DNA from: an uncultured Winogradskyella sp.
Lineage (GTDB): Bacteria > Bacteroidota > Bacteroidia > Flavobacteriales > Flavobacteriaceae
DNA length: 64,000 nt
Reading direction: 5' to 3'
Assembly: GCF_947501905.1 (NCBI RefSeq)
Contig: NZ_CANMXL010000007.1
Location: 1-64,000, forward strand
Shown: positions 25,630-34,129 of the stretch, piece by piece
Layout of the letters: each line of letters opens with the position of its first letter
Position numbering within the stretch: position 1 is the first letter of the stretch
Translations under genes and position numbers: made by a program
Notes under the pieces: model-generated
What the model was told of the DNA's origin: nothing
Seen by the model: only the letters and a program-made list of their open reading frames with translations
Database searches by the model: none

Positions 25630-26019
25630 TTAAATGTCATCAAAACTGATATCCGTAAAACTATCAGTATTTGTATCTTCAGAAGTTTTTGCTTCTTGAG
25701 CTACAAACTCGTTATCTTCTCTTTTAAAGTCTTTTTGATGACGCTCACTAATCACTTCTTCACCTTTTTCATTGATGATGTAATCTGTCATTTCAGCTAA
25801 AATCTCTCTAAATTCAGAGAAATCTTCTTTATACAAGTAAATTTTGTGCTTCTTATAATGAAACGAACCATCATCATTAGTAAATTTTTTACTTTCTGTA
25901 ATGGTTAGGTAATAGTCACCTGCTTTTGTCGCGCGTACATCAAAGAAGTAAGTTCTACGTCCAGCACGCAATACTTTAGAATATATTTCTTCTTTATCCA
26001 TCATTTCGTAATCGCCCAT
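25630..26019 (-). CDS. DUF3276 (PUR-alpha-like) nucleic-acid-binding protein
   Basis: The protein has about 129 residues. The core IYSKVLRAGRRTYFFDVRAT, then GDYYLTITESKKF and HYKKHKIYLYKEDFSEFREI, is the hallmark of the bacterial PUR-alpha-like family DUF3276, which binds single-stranded nucleic acids in the Borrelia member. An acidic tail follows (NTDSFTDISFDDI). I prefer the start at the ATG ending 26019 (MGDYEMMDKEEI) over the upstream in-frame ATG at 26046; both are possible. It is cytosolic. It lies downstream of an ABC exporter with a gap of under 70 bp, so it could share that transcript. Its role in Bacteroidota is not known. Confidence 0.82.
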   Translation of the reverse strand: MGDYEMMDKEEIYSKVLRAGRRTYFFDVRATKAGDYYLTITESKKFTNDDGSFHYKKHKIYLYKEDFSEFREILAEMTDYIINEKGEEVISERHQKDFKREDNEFVAQEAKTSEDTNTDSFTDISFDDI

Positions 26020-26086
26020 AATTTGAGATTTGAGTTTTAAATTCAATCCAAAAATCTAAAAAAAAAGTATAGTAACCAACAAATAG

Positions 26087-27841
26087 TTACATTTCTTTTT
26101 CGGAGCGTTGTTTAATGTATAAGTCTTTGTAGTAACCGTCTATTTCTTTAAGGGTTTTGTGTGTTCCTGTTTGGATAATTTTTCCCTCGTCTAAAACAAT
26201 AATCTTGTCAGCATTCTTAGCTGAAGAAATACGATGACTTACAATTATGGTTGTTTTGTTTTTGGAGACACGCTCAAGGTTTTTGAGTATTTTTTCTTCA
26301 GTTTCTGTATCAACTGCCGATAGACAATCGTCAAATAGTAAAATCTCAGGTGACTTTATAATGGCCCTTGCAATTGACACACGTTGTTTTTGCCCACCAG
26401 ATAATGTAATACCTCGTTCTCCTAAAACAGTTTCATAGCCGTTTTTAAAACCAATAATGTTTTTATGAACCTTTGCATTTTTAGCGGCTTCTATAACGTC
26501 GTCATCAGTAGCATCTTCTTTACCAAATTTAATGTTGTTTTTAATAGAATCTGAAAATAGAAAAGCATCTTGTGGAACATAACCAATACTTTCTCTAAGA
26601 CTATAGAGGTTTAGCTCTGTTATTTTTTTATCATCTATAAGAATACTTCCATTTTTAGTATCATAAAGTCTACCAATTAAATCAAGTATTGTAGATTTAC
26701 CAGAACCAGTCATGCCTAATATGGCAAGTTTCTCTCCAGATTTTAAATCAAAACTTACGTTCTTTAATGCGGTAATATTAGTATCTGGGTAGGTGAACGT
26801 AACATTGTTGAATGTAACAGCACCATCTATCTCTGTTGGACTATCAACCGTATTATTTATTTCAGGTTCTTGTTTTAAAAATTCATTAATGCGCTTTTGA
26901 GATGCTTCGGCTTGTTGTACAATAGAGGTAACCCAACCTACTGTGGCTACTGGCCAGGTTAACATATTTACATAAATAATAAACTCAGCAATGGTACCTA
27001 TGTTTTCAATTTCACCATCAATATATTGTTTGCCACCAATAAAAATGACTAATAAATTACTAAGACCAATAAGCAAAATCATTAACGGAAAGAAAAGAGC
27101 TTGTACTTTTGCTAAGTCTATTTGTTTTTTTCTATTTCCTACTGATAGATGTTCGAACTCTGTATTTACACTAGGTTCAATAGTATAAGATTTTATTACA
27201 GAAATACCACTAAACTGCTCTTGTGTAAACGAAGAAAGACCAGATAATGATTCTTGTACCACTTTACTGCGATAATTTATCAGGCGACTTAGTTTGTATA
27301 TGACAAAAGACAATATAGGTAACGGAAGCATGGTATAAAGCGTAAGTTTGGGTGCAGTACTAATCATATATGTTAATGCCACTACGAAAAGAGTAATAGT
27401 ATTGATAGTATACATAATGGCTGGACCAACATACATGCGTACTTTTCCAACATCTTCACTAATACGATTCATTAAATCTCCAGTTCTATTAGCTTTATAA
27501 AAACTTAATGATAATACTTGGTAATGCTTGTAGACTTCGTTCTTTAAATCAAACTCAATATAACGAGATACATTAATAATAGTTTGGCGCATTAAAAAGG
27601 TAAATAATCCTGCAATAATGGCTGCACCTATAAGATATAAGATGTTAATCAGGAGTTGGTCTTCAAAAACATCAAGTGATATTTTTCCATTTACTTTATC
27701 AGATATAACATTAATAGAGTTTCCGATTAATCGCGGTGTAAACAGAGCGAAAATCTTTGCAACTATTGTAATAAAAATACCAATAATAAGTCTGTATCGG
27801 TACTTGTAAAAATATTTATTAAGATGTTTTAATGCCTTCAT
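26087..27841 (-). CDS. ABC exporter, membrane plus nucleotide-binding domains fused
   Basis: The protein has 584 residues: six transmembrane helices in the first ~310 residues, then a nucleotide-binding domain with Walker A GMTGSGKST (376-384), Q-loop Gln424 (YVPQDAF) and signature LSGGQKQR (480-487). Walker B LLFDD is at 501-505 and the H-loop is VSHRISSAK. A point to note is that the residue after Walker B is Asp505, not the usual catalytic Glu. That substitution is typical of the degenerate half of heterodimeric exporters (for example BmrC), so a partner may be encoded elsewhere. It exports lipids, drugs or peptides from the inner membrane; the substrate is unknown. It is upstream of DUF3276 on the same strand. 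Confidence 0.88.
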   Translation of the reverse strand: MKALKHLNKYFYKYRYRLIIGIFITIVAKIFALFTPRLIGNSINVISDKVNGKISLDVFEDQLLINILYLIGAAIIAGLFTFLMRQTIINVSRYIEFDLKNEVYKHYQVLSLSFYKANRTGDLMNRISEDVGKVRMYVGPAIMYTINTITLFVVALTYMISTAPKLTLYTMLPLPILSFVIYKLSRLINYRSKVVQESLSGLSSFTQEQFSGISVIKSYTIEPSVNTEFEHLSVGNRKKQIDLAKVQALFFPLMILLIGLSNLLVIFIGGKQYIDGEIENIGTIAEFIIYVNMLTWPVATVGWVTSIVQQAEASQKRINEFLKQEPEINNTVDSPTEIDGAVTFNNVTFTYPDTNITALKNVSFDLKSGEKLAILGMTGSGKSTILDLIGRLYDTKNGSILIDDKKITELNLYSLRESIGYVPQDAFLFSDSIKNNIKFGKEDATDDDVIEAAKNAKVHKNIIGFKNGYETVLGERGITLSGGQKQRVSIARAIIKSPEILLFDDCLSAVDTETEEKILKNLERVSKNKTTIIVSHRISSAKNADKIIVLDEGKIIQTGTHKTLKEIDGYYKDLYIKQRSEKEM

Positions 27842-27857
27842 TAAAAGTAAAAGATTA

Positions 27858-27865
27858 CAAAGCTA
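27858..27865 (-). promoter_or_regulatory. Possible -7 element of the ABC exporter gene
   Basis: A TAGCTTTG on the minus strand matches TAnnTTTG and lies 17 bp before the exporter start. No convincing -33 box is seen. Confidence 0.35.
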
Positions 27866-27894
27866 TTGCTATAATCTTATTTTTCAGTTAATAT

Positions 27895-27926
27895 TTTGCT
27901 AATGCTTTAATAATAATTTATTTTTG
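27895..27926 (+). promoter_or_regulatory. Predicted promoter of the amino acid dehydrogenase gene
   Basis: TTTG (27895-27898), then 20 bp, then TATTTTTG (27919-27926), matching the Bacteroidota -33/-7 consensus. The gene starts at 27974, giving a 5' leader of about 40 nt. Confidence 0.7.
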
Positions 27927-27973
27927 CAAGCTGTTTTTAAATAATCTGCAACAGCATTAAAATAAACAAAAGC

Positions 27974-29077
27974 ATGACAACAGACGTTATTGACGCAAAA
28001 GACTTAGTAAACGCTGACCCCGTTTTTGGGCAAATGTCATTTGATGACCATGAGCAAATCGTTTTTTGCAATGACAAAGATACTGGTTTAAAAGCAATAA
28101 TTGGAATACATAATACAGTTTTAGGACCAGCTCTTGGAGGTACTAGAATGTGGCAATATAATAGTGAGTGGGAAGCATTAAATGATGTTTTGCGTTTGTC
28201 TAGAGGAATGACTTTTAAGTCTGCAATCACTGGTCTAAATTTAGGTGGCGGTAAAGCTGTAATTATTGGTGATGCCAAAACACAAAAAACACCCGAATTA
28301 ATGCGTCGTTTTGGAGAGTTTGTTCACTCTTTGAGCGGACGCTATATTACTGCTGAAGATGTTGGTATGGCAACTGAAGATATGGATACTGTAAGAGAAG
28401 TAACGCCATTTGTTACTGGTATTTCAGAGAGTAAAGGTGGTGCAGGTAATCCATCGCCAATTACAGCCTATGGTGTTTTTATGGGAATGAAAGCAGCTGC
28501 TAAATATAAGTACGGTTCTGATATTTTGGAAGACAAGAATGTGTATGTACAGGGTATTGGTAATGTTGGTGAAGCTTTAGTTGAACATTTAGTAAATGAA
28601 GGTGCAAAAGTTACAATTGCTGATATTAGTGAAGAACGCCTTGAAGAAGTAAAAGCTAAATATGGCGTAAGTATTTATCGTGGTAATGATATTTATAGTG
28701 AAAACATGGATATCTATGCACCATGTGCATTAGGAGCTACTGTAAATGATAATACTATAGATAAGCTAAAGGCAGATATCGTTGCAGGTGCAGCAAATAA
28801 CCAATTAGCGGATGAATTAAAGCATGGTAGAATACTGCAAGACAAAGGCATTGTATATGCTCCAGATTTCTTAATCAATGCTGGTGGTATTATTAATGTT
28901 TATGCAGAGCTAGAAAACTATGGTAGAGCAGAGATAATGCGTAAAACAGAAAATATCTACAACACAACTTTAGAGATTTTCGAAAACGCTAAGTCTAACA
29001 ATGTGACAACTCACAATGCAGCATTAAACATTGCTAAAGACCGTATCGAAACTCGAAAAAGAGAAAATGCAAAATAA
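27974..29077 (+). CDS. Glu/Leu/Phe/Val dehydrogenase, leucine-dehydrogenase type
   Basis: The protein has 367 residues. The substrate domain has Lys82 (GMTFKSA) and Lys94 (GGGKAV), spaced as the catalytic pair Lys68/Lys80 of Bacillus leucine dehydrogenase. The Rossmann domain has GIGNVG. It should interconvert branched-chain amino acids and their 2-oxo acids with NAD+, feeding branched-chain fatty acid synthesis in this phylum. The size and motif spacing favour leucine/valine rather than glutamate specificity. It is cytosolic. A good promoter (27895-27926) and a downstream hairpin (29112-29135) show it is a single-gene unit. Confidence 0.88.
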   Translation: MTTDVIDAKDLVNADPVFGQMSFDDHEQIVFCNDKDTGLKAIIGIHNTVLGPALGGTRMWQYNSEWEALNDVLRLSRGMTFKSAITGLNLGGGKAVIIGDAKTQKTPELMRRFGEFVHSLSGRYITAEDVGMATEDMDTVREVTPFVTGISESKGGAGNPSPITAYGVFMGMKAAAKYKYGSDILEDKNVYVQGIGNVGEALVEHLVNEGAKVTIADISEERLEEVKAKYGVSIYRGNDIYSENMDIYAPCALGATVNDNTIDKLKADIVAGAANNQLADELKHGRILQDKGIVYAPDFLINAGGIINVYAELENYGRAEIMRKTENIYNTTLEIFENAKSNNVTTHNAALNIAKDRIETRKRENAK

Positions 29078-29111
29078 TTTTTTAGAATAGTAAGAAATAC
29101 TATTTTTGCAG

Positions 29112-29135
29112 GGTGAAACTAAATATGGTTTCACC
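29112..29135 (+). terminator. Terminator of the dehydrogenase gene
   Basis: ggtgaaac (29112-29119) / gtttcacc (29128-29135) followed by TTTTTT; 35 bp after the stop codon at 29077. Confidence 0.8.
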
Positions 29136-29167
29136 TTTTTTAATGATTTAAAATAAGTTCTTTACAT

Positions 29168-30112
29168 ATGCTCAATCGACGACACATTCGTATTAAAGTT
29201 ATGCAATCTTTATTCGCTTTTAAAGGCACAGAAAGTGATGACTTTTCAAAAGATGAAAAATTCCTTTTTCAGAGTATCGATAAAATGTCTGATTTATACT
29301 TCGCCATGATGGCCTTAATGATTGAGCTGCAAAAGAAAGCCAATTCCAAACTAGAACTCTCTCAAAAAAAGCTACTTGCTACAGAAGAAGATATTAATCC
29401 AAACCGAAAGTTTGCTGATAATGCTGTGCTTGAGTTTATTAGTAATAATACCATGCTTAAGGAGGTCATCGAAAAACGAAAGCTAAATTTTTGGGATTTA
29501 GATTTTGAGTATGTAGATATTATTTACAAGGCGATTCTAGAAAGCGATATCTACAAAGATTATATGTCTAAAGGTGCTTCTGATTTAAAGGAAGATAAAG
29601 ATTTTATGGTAGATATCTATTCTGAAATAATTGCACCAAACGAAAAGCTTTTTGATTATTTTGAAGACAAACAAATCACTTGGGTAGATGATTTACCAGT
29701 AGTAAATACAGCTATTGTTAAGACTTTTACTAAGTTTAAGTTAACAAAGCCAGAAACGTATTTAATTCCTGAATTATACAAGGATGAAGACGATAGGGTT
29801 TTTGCTAAAGATTTATTAATCAAAACACTTTTAAATACATCAAAATTTTCCGAAGAAATTGCGGCAAAAACAACCAATTGGGATGCTGATAGATTGGCAA
29901 GCTTGGACGGAGTCTTATTGCAAATGGCGCTATGTGAGTTTCAGAAATTTGCTTCAATACCTGTAAAAGTGACCATTAATGAGTATTTAGAGATTGCTAA
30001 AGAATACTCTACACCTAAGAGTAGCTTGTTTATAAATGGTATTTTGGATAAGATTGTAAAAGAGTACAAGCAAAATAATATCCATAACAAGATAGGGCGT
30101 GGTTTGATGTAA
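29168..30112 (+). CDS. nusB: NusB-family transcription antitermination factor (extended form)
   Basis: The protein has 314 residues, about twice the usual NusB length of 140-160. The N-terminus MLNRRHIRIKVMQSLFAFKG is typical of the NusB opening (R-R-x-R-x-x-x-x-Q-x-L). The C-terminal half carries LASLDGVLLQMALCEFQKFA and VKVTINEYLEIAKEYSTPKS, matching the NusB domain. NusB joins NusE/S10 at boxA and helps rRNA antitermination and ribosome biogenesis. The region between (about 60-150) is an insertion common in this family in Bacteroidota, of unknown role. The gene starts the unit nusB - DUF1573 - yajC, with gaps of 124 and 9 bp. Confidence 0.88.
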   Translation: MLNRRHIRIKVMQSLFAFKGTESDDFSKDEKFLFQSIDKMSDLYFAMMALMIELQKKANSKLELSQKKLLATEEDINPNRKFADNAVLEFISNNTMLKEVIEKRKLNFWDLDFEYVDIIYKAILESDIYKDYMSKGASDLKEDKDFMVDIYSEIIAPNEKLFDYFEDKQITWVDDLPVVNTAIVKTFTKFKLTKPETYLIPELYKDEDDRVFAKDLLIKTLLNTSKFSEEIAAKTTNWDADRLASLDGVLLQMALCEFQKFASIPVKVTINEYLEIAKEYSTPKSSLFINGILDKIVKEYKQNNIHNKIGRGLM

Positions 30113-30184
30113 AAAGCCCGTAAATTCTACAGTTTACTATCTGTTAATGGCGTATTAAAAATTTTTATTCGTTGAAATTATTAT

Positions 30185-30192
30185 TACATTTG
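30185..30192 (+). promoter_or_regulatory. Possible -7 element of the DUF1573 gene
   Basis: TACATTTG matches TAnnTTTG and lies 44 bp upstream of the ATG at 30237. It would give DUF1573 and yajC an internal promoter separate from nusB. No matching -33 box is visible. Confidence 0.45.
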
Positions 30193-30236
30193 GCGATAGA
30201 TTAAGAAACATTTAAAATTAATTTAAAAACATAGCG

Positions 30237-30794
30237 ATGAAAAAAGTTATTTTAGGCCTTGGCGCTTTATGCATGCTAGCCTTTACATCTTGTAAGGACG
30301 ATGCTTCTAGCAAAGTGAATTCTGAAAATGTTGCACTAGCAGCAGAGCGTGATGCTAATGCAGGAAATTTACCAATGATTAAGTTTGATAAAGAAACTCA
30401 TGATTTTGGTACAATCGAAAACGGAACACCTGTTGAAACTACATTTAAGTACACAAACACTGGTAACTCAATGTTGGTAGTAAGTAATGTAAAAAGTACT
30501 TGTGGTTGTACAGTACCATCTAACTATACTAAGCAAGTTGCTCCTGGTGAAACTGGTGAGTTTGCAGTAAAATTTAATGGAAAAGGTAATGGTAACAAAG
30601 TTACTAAAGCCATTACTATGACAACTAATACAGCAAAAGGTAATGAGCAAGTAAAGATTACGGCTTTTGTAGAAAAAGACCCTAATGCAAAAACTCCAGC
30701 TCAGGCAACAGCTACTGGTACTTCAAGTATTTTACAAGCTCAGCCAAAAAAGTCTAGTACAAAACCAGGTCACGAAGGTCATAACCACGATTAA
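30237..30794 (+). CDS. DUF1573-domain lipoprotein
   Basis: The protein has 185 residues. A signal with the lipobox FTSC (Cys19) makes it a lipoprotein. The mature DUF1573 (Ig-like) domain contains FDKETHDFGTIENGTPVETT, then VSNVKSTCGCTVP and APGETGEFAVKF. The CGC motif in this domain is nearly always conserved, and the tail is His-rich (HEGHNHD). It is probably on the periplasmic face of the outer membrane. It stands between nusB and yajC, a typical flavobacterial order. The function of DUF1573 is unknown; a role in metal or redox chemistry suggested by the Cys and His content is a guess. Confidence 0.88.
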   Translation: MKKVILGLGALCMLAFTSCKDDASSKVNSENVALAAERDANAGNLPMIKFDKETHDFGTIENGTPVETTFKYTNTGNSMLVVSNVKSTCGCTVPSNYTKQVAPGETGEFAVKFNGKGNGNKVTKAITMTTNTAKGNEQVKITAFVEKDPNAKTPAQATATGTSSILQAQPKKSSTKPGHEGHNHD

Positions 30795-30803
30795 TTAAAA
30801 TTC

Positions 30804-31097
30804 ATGGGAGAAGGAATAAGTTCATTTTTACCATTTATAGCGATGTTTGCTGTGGTGTATTTCTTTATGATTGCACCTCAGATGAAACGTGCTAAAAAAG
30901 AGAAAGCCTTTGCATCAACGTTAAAACGTGGTGACCGTGTAATTACTAAAAGTGGTATGTACGGTAAGGTGGCGGAACTAAACGAAAAAGACAACAGTTG
31001 TGTTATAGAAACTCAAGCTGGAAAAATTAAGTTTGACCGTTCTGCGATTTCTATGGAAATGAGTAACAAACTGAATAAACCAGCAACTACTAAGTAA
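30804..31097 (+). CDS. yajC: YajC, preprotein translocase accessory subunit
   Basis: The protein has 97 residues. A single transmembrane helix (about 7-22, FLPFIAMFAVVYFFMIAPQM) is followed by the charged MKRAKKEKAF and the cytosolic beta domain (KRGDRVITKSGMYGKVAELN, then IKFDRSAISME). YajC associates with SecDF-YidC at the inner membrane. It follows DUF1573 with a 9-bp gap, so it is almost certainly co-transcribed, and is closed by a strong terminator (31117-31141). Confidence 0.93.
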   Translation: MGEGISSFLPFIAMFAVVYFFMIAPQMKRAKKEKAFASTLKRGDRVITKSGMYGKVAELNEKDNSCVIETQAGKIKFDRSAISMEMSNKLNKPATTK

Positions 31098-31116
31098 TTG
31101 TTAGGTATATAATATT

Positions 31117-31141
31117 AAAAGCCACTCTTAGAGTGGCTTTT
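31117..31141 (+). terminator. Terminator of nusB - DUF1573 - yajC
   Basis: aaaagccactct / agagtggctttt forms a near-perfect stem with a tight loop and a T-rich tail, just 20 bp after yajC. Confidence 0.85.
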
Positions 31142-31222
31142 TTTGGTTTAAAGTTTAGTCTTTTCTATTAATATATTAGTAGCTGAGTGGTTCGGCTTCG
31201 TTCACCAACCACGGAGTCGAAG

Positions 31223-31822
31223 CTAGCAATTTTTATACTTATCATGAAGCCCAACACCATTAAGAATCATAGGTATAATTTTCTCTAGTCGAGATAGCTT
31301 AGTCACTTCTCTTTTAGCAGAAGCAATGTGTTCACAGTACTCACGTTGCTTTCCTGGTGTCAATGCTTCAAAGGTCAATTGTAAATCTTGGTCATTGCTT
31401 AGAGCAGCTTTTAGTTCTTCTGGGATAACAACAGTTTTACCTTTACGCTCTATTTTTATTTCTTTGCCCGCACGCTGATTTTCTATAGCTTCTTTTACAT
31501 AGGCTAACACTTGGTCTTTATTGACGTCTTCAATCTTGTCAAAACGCATTTGGCGTAAGCCTTTAGTTTTGCCTTCTTGTGCATTGACTAAAAGCTTGTG
31601 TTCGTCTTTTAAAAACACACCATTAAAAAACCAAATACAGAAGTGATGTTTAAAAGCGCCAAGGCCTAACACATTTTTTCCATTTAGGTCATAAACTGGC
31701 GCAGACCATTTTACTGCCTCATTGAGTTCTGTTTTTAAAACAATACTACGTAATAGCTCAAGAGCGTCTTGCCAATGACTATTGGTTTCTATGTATTCTT
31801 CAACGGAGTAAACTTTTTTCAT
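31223..31822 (-). CDS. YdeI/OmdA-family protein (DUF1801 plus bacteriocin-protection-like domain)
   Basis: The protein has 199 residues, cytosolic. The N-terminal DUF1801 part has the pattern ELLRSIVLKTELNEAVKWSA and HHFCIWFFNGVFLKD. The C-terminal OmdA/YdeI part has IPEELKAALSNDQDLQLTFE, then LTPGKQREYCEHIASAKREV and RLEKIIPMI. Proteins of the YdeI group have been linked to antimicrobial peptide and surfactant tolerance, but the mechanism is not settled. It is alone, with a short GC-richer stretch (31183-31222) beyond its stop. Its upstream neighbour, on the same strand, is the unrecognised propeller-like gene. Confidence 0.85.
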   Translation of the reverse strand: MKKVYSVEEYIETNSHWQDALELLRSIVLKTELNEAVKWSAPVYDLNGKNVLGLGAFKHHFCIWFFNGVFLKDEHKLLVNAQEGKTKGLRQMRFDKIEDVNKDQVLAYVKEAIENQRAGKEIKIERKGKTVVIPEELKAALSNDQDLQLTFEALTPGKQREYCEHIASAKREVTKLSRLEKIIPMILNGVGLHDKYKNC

Positions 31823-31984
31823 TTTGTTATATTCAAAAGTTGAGTTTCGTTATCGTGTTCGTGTATGGGTAGTAGCGGATTTCTACTCATGAACCTTTCG
31901 GTTTTGCACTGACCATTGTTTTATGTTTATACTTTTGTTTTATTACTTAAACCACTATTACTTATACACCTTTGTTAGGTGCAG

Positions 31985-34129
31985 TTATTTTTTGAATAAT
32001 CTACTGAAAAACCCTTTCTTTTCATTAGTTTTTGCTTTTGATATTTTCTCTTCAATTTGTTCTACTTCTAAATCTTCTTTGCCGAGTTTGTGGGTCGTAA
32101 TATTTGAATTTTCCTTTGAAAATTCTTTAAAAACACTACTCTCAAAATTATTTCTTAACTCATCTACTTTTTGGTGTATAACAATTTCTTTATCTGTCTT
32201 ATAAATCAAAAAGCTGTTTGAAGAAAAAGTTACTTGACCAATGCCATATACACTCCCTATGTTTTCAAAATCTTTATTCCACACAAGTAGACAATCACTA
32301 ACTTGAGTAATTATAAAATCACCGTTTTCAATGAAAGAAATATTTGAAATATCATAACCTCTATTGATAAATAACTTATGACCTTCGTGTTCAACCGAAT
32401 ACGGTTTGAAATAATTTTCAGTTGATTTTCCTTCCGAGATAGTAGTAGTAAACCAATTAAAAATATTTAAAGCAGAATGATTTGGGATTAATTCCTTTCG
32501 TTCAAATTTTTCAGTGTCCCAAACAACATATTTTCCGTGGTCAGCTCCTCCAATGATATATTTACCATCAGGAGTAAATTTGCAAGTTGTCAATCCAAAA
32601 TTATGATGGATGTCGTTATAAAAATTCTCCTTATAGTTTTTAAGAAAAGTAGGATGAGCCCAAAGCGTTTGTTTCTTTTTATTATCGATATTGTATAACT
32701 GTGACTTAGTGGAGTAGAAGTGAAGAAGCATTAGATTTCCATCTGGAGATAACTCAATACGGTCATTACCATTTCCGTATTTATAATTCTCTTTAAAGCT
32801 ACCGTCAAAATCTATTATGTCTACAGAATTTTTTTCCGATAGTGCTATATACTCTTTTCTTAAAAAGTTTAGCTTTAATATGTTTTTATCAAAAGATTTT
32901 GTTGATATCAACTTTCCCTTCTTATCATAAGTTGAGTGATAAGTAGTCTTGTAATTTATCAAGTATAAAAAATGAAACTCTTTTTTATTGCCGTCAAAAA
33001 AGAGGCTCTTCATAAAGAGTCGAACATCATTGGTCTTAAATTTAGATTTATCAAAGTCAAAAATCAGCTTGATTAATTCATTTTTTTCATTGACTATATA
33101 ATTATCACAAGAAAAGATTTTGGCATTTTCAATCCATCTAACTTTGGAGGTATTGAAGTCATTACTAAAGCAATCATCAAATTCTAATTTGCCAATTTTT
33201 TCAATTTCACCTTTTGTATTGATTTTATTAACTTCTTTCGACTTAGTAACGATTAAAACTTCTCCTGAATCATTAATGTCATATGACTCAATATCCAATA
33301 AACTACAATCCAGTCTTAGATATTCTTCAAAACCTAGATTTTGAGCAAGTTTTATTTTCTCTTTTCTAGATTCGAGCTTTGTCAGTCCTCGTTCAAATGG
33401 GATTTCAAGTTTTGTGTCAAAGAAAATTTCGATTTCAGAAGCGAATTTTTCAAGACCTTGTATAGTCTTTTTTGTTTCTTCGATTTTGTCTGTATTGGTT
33501 AAATCAATTCTAGATTTGATTTGATTATACTTTTCTAAGTATTCAGTTTTTGCTTTTTCAATATCTCCTTCGAATACTAAAAGTCTTAAATAATCTCTAA
33601 AAGCTTCAGTTTTGTTGTCGTACAATTTTTTTGCTGTATCTAAATTATCAAAAGATTTTATTGATTCAGTTAGCTTGCTTTCATATTCTTTTAGACTTAT
33701 TCTATTTTCATTATCAACTCCAACTAGTGATGATGTAATATAGTTTTTGAATTTCCTGCTTTCTGAGGGTGAGAAAAAATCATCTTTATTCAATGCATTA
33801 AAATCTACTATTTCAATACACTTTGTGTTTTCTAATAAATGCCTGAAAAACGAACGCGATTTTAAAGTTTTGGAAATCCATTTGTCAAATTTTGGAGATT
33901 CAATATATGTACTGAAATAAAATTTAAGATTTAATTCATCTCTATTTTCGTCAAATTCGAGTGGCGAATGCGAAGTTCCAAAAGAAATTATTTGGTCATA
34001 ATTTCCAACTGTTCTTTTAAAATGTTGTTTACTTTTTAAGTACTTAAAGCCTATTGGCTCTAATTTTCCTAAAAGTCCATTCAGGACAATTTTTTCGTTT
34101 AACTTTTTTAATGAATCAGCTTTTATCAT
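31985..34129 (-). CDS. Unrecognised 714-residue protein with WD40/beta-propeller-like repeats
   Basis: There is no signal peptide or transmembrane helix, so it is cytosolic. Residues about 1-120 form an alpha/beta region (GLLGKLEPIGFKYLKSKQHF, then KRTVGNYDQIISFGTS) that faintly recalls DUF4304-like domains. Residues about 150-260 are helical and coiled-coil-like. From about 280 repeated blade-like motifs appear: RIELSPDGNLMLLHF, KFTPDGKYIIGGADHGKYVV then WD, and ISFIENGDFIITQ with CLLVWNKD. These have the SPDG and D-x-x-x-V-W-D/N signatures of WD40 repeats, suggesting a propeller scaffold. The C-terminus is a basic tail (KKGFFSRLFKK). I do not recognise the protein. It lacks a functional partner nearby, and its flanks are unusual (see findings). 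The family calls here are inference. Confidence 0.7.
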   Translation of the reverse strand: MIKADSLKKLNEKIVLNGLLGKLEPIGFKYLKSKQHFKRTVGNYDQIISFGTSHSPLEFDENRDELNLKFYFSTYIESPKFDKWISKTLKSRSFFRHLLENTKCIEIVDFNALNKDDFFSPSESRKFKNYITSSLVGVDNENRISLKEYESKLTESIKSFDNLDTAKKLYDNKTEAFRDYLRLLVFEGDIEKAKTEYLEKYNQIKSRIDLTNTDKIEETKKTIQGLEKFASEIEIFFDTKLEIPFERGLTKLESRKEKIKLAQNLGFEEYLRLDCSLLDIESYDINDSGEVLIVTKSKEVNKINTKGEIEKIGKLEFDDCFSNDFNTSKVRWIENAKIFSCDNYIVNEKNELIKLIFDFDKSKFKTNDVRLFMKSLFFDGNKKEFHFLYLINYKTTYHSTYDKKGKLISTKSFDKNILKLNFLRKEYIALSEKNSVDIIDFDGSFKENYKYGNGNDRIELSPDGNLMLLHFYSTKSQLYNIDNKKKQTLWAHPTFLKNYKENFYNDIHHNFGLTTCKFTPDGKYIIGGADHGKYVVWDTEKFERKELIPNHSALNIFNWFTTTISEGKSTENYFKPYSVEHEGHKLFINRGYDISNISFIENGDFIITQVSDCLLVWNKDFENIGSVYGIGQVTFSSNSFLIYKTDKEIVIHQKVDELRNNFESSVFKEFSKENSNITTHKLGKEDLEVEQIEEKISKAKTNEKKGFFSRLFKK

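Noticed and set aside
27937..28278. Minus-strand open frame inside the leucine-type dehydrogenase gene
   Set aside because: It is antisense to a highly conserved coding region with a good promoter, has no family resemblance and no plausible signals.
29101..29108. TATTTTTG as a nusB promoter
   Set aside because: A transcript from it would start inside the terminator stem of the previous gene (29112-29135), so it is unlikely to be used for nusB.
31923..32204. 93-codon plus-strand frame overlapping the end of the propeller gene
   Set aside because: Biased composition (Phe/Ser/Leu rich) and antisense to the coding sequence; no start signals.
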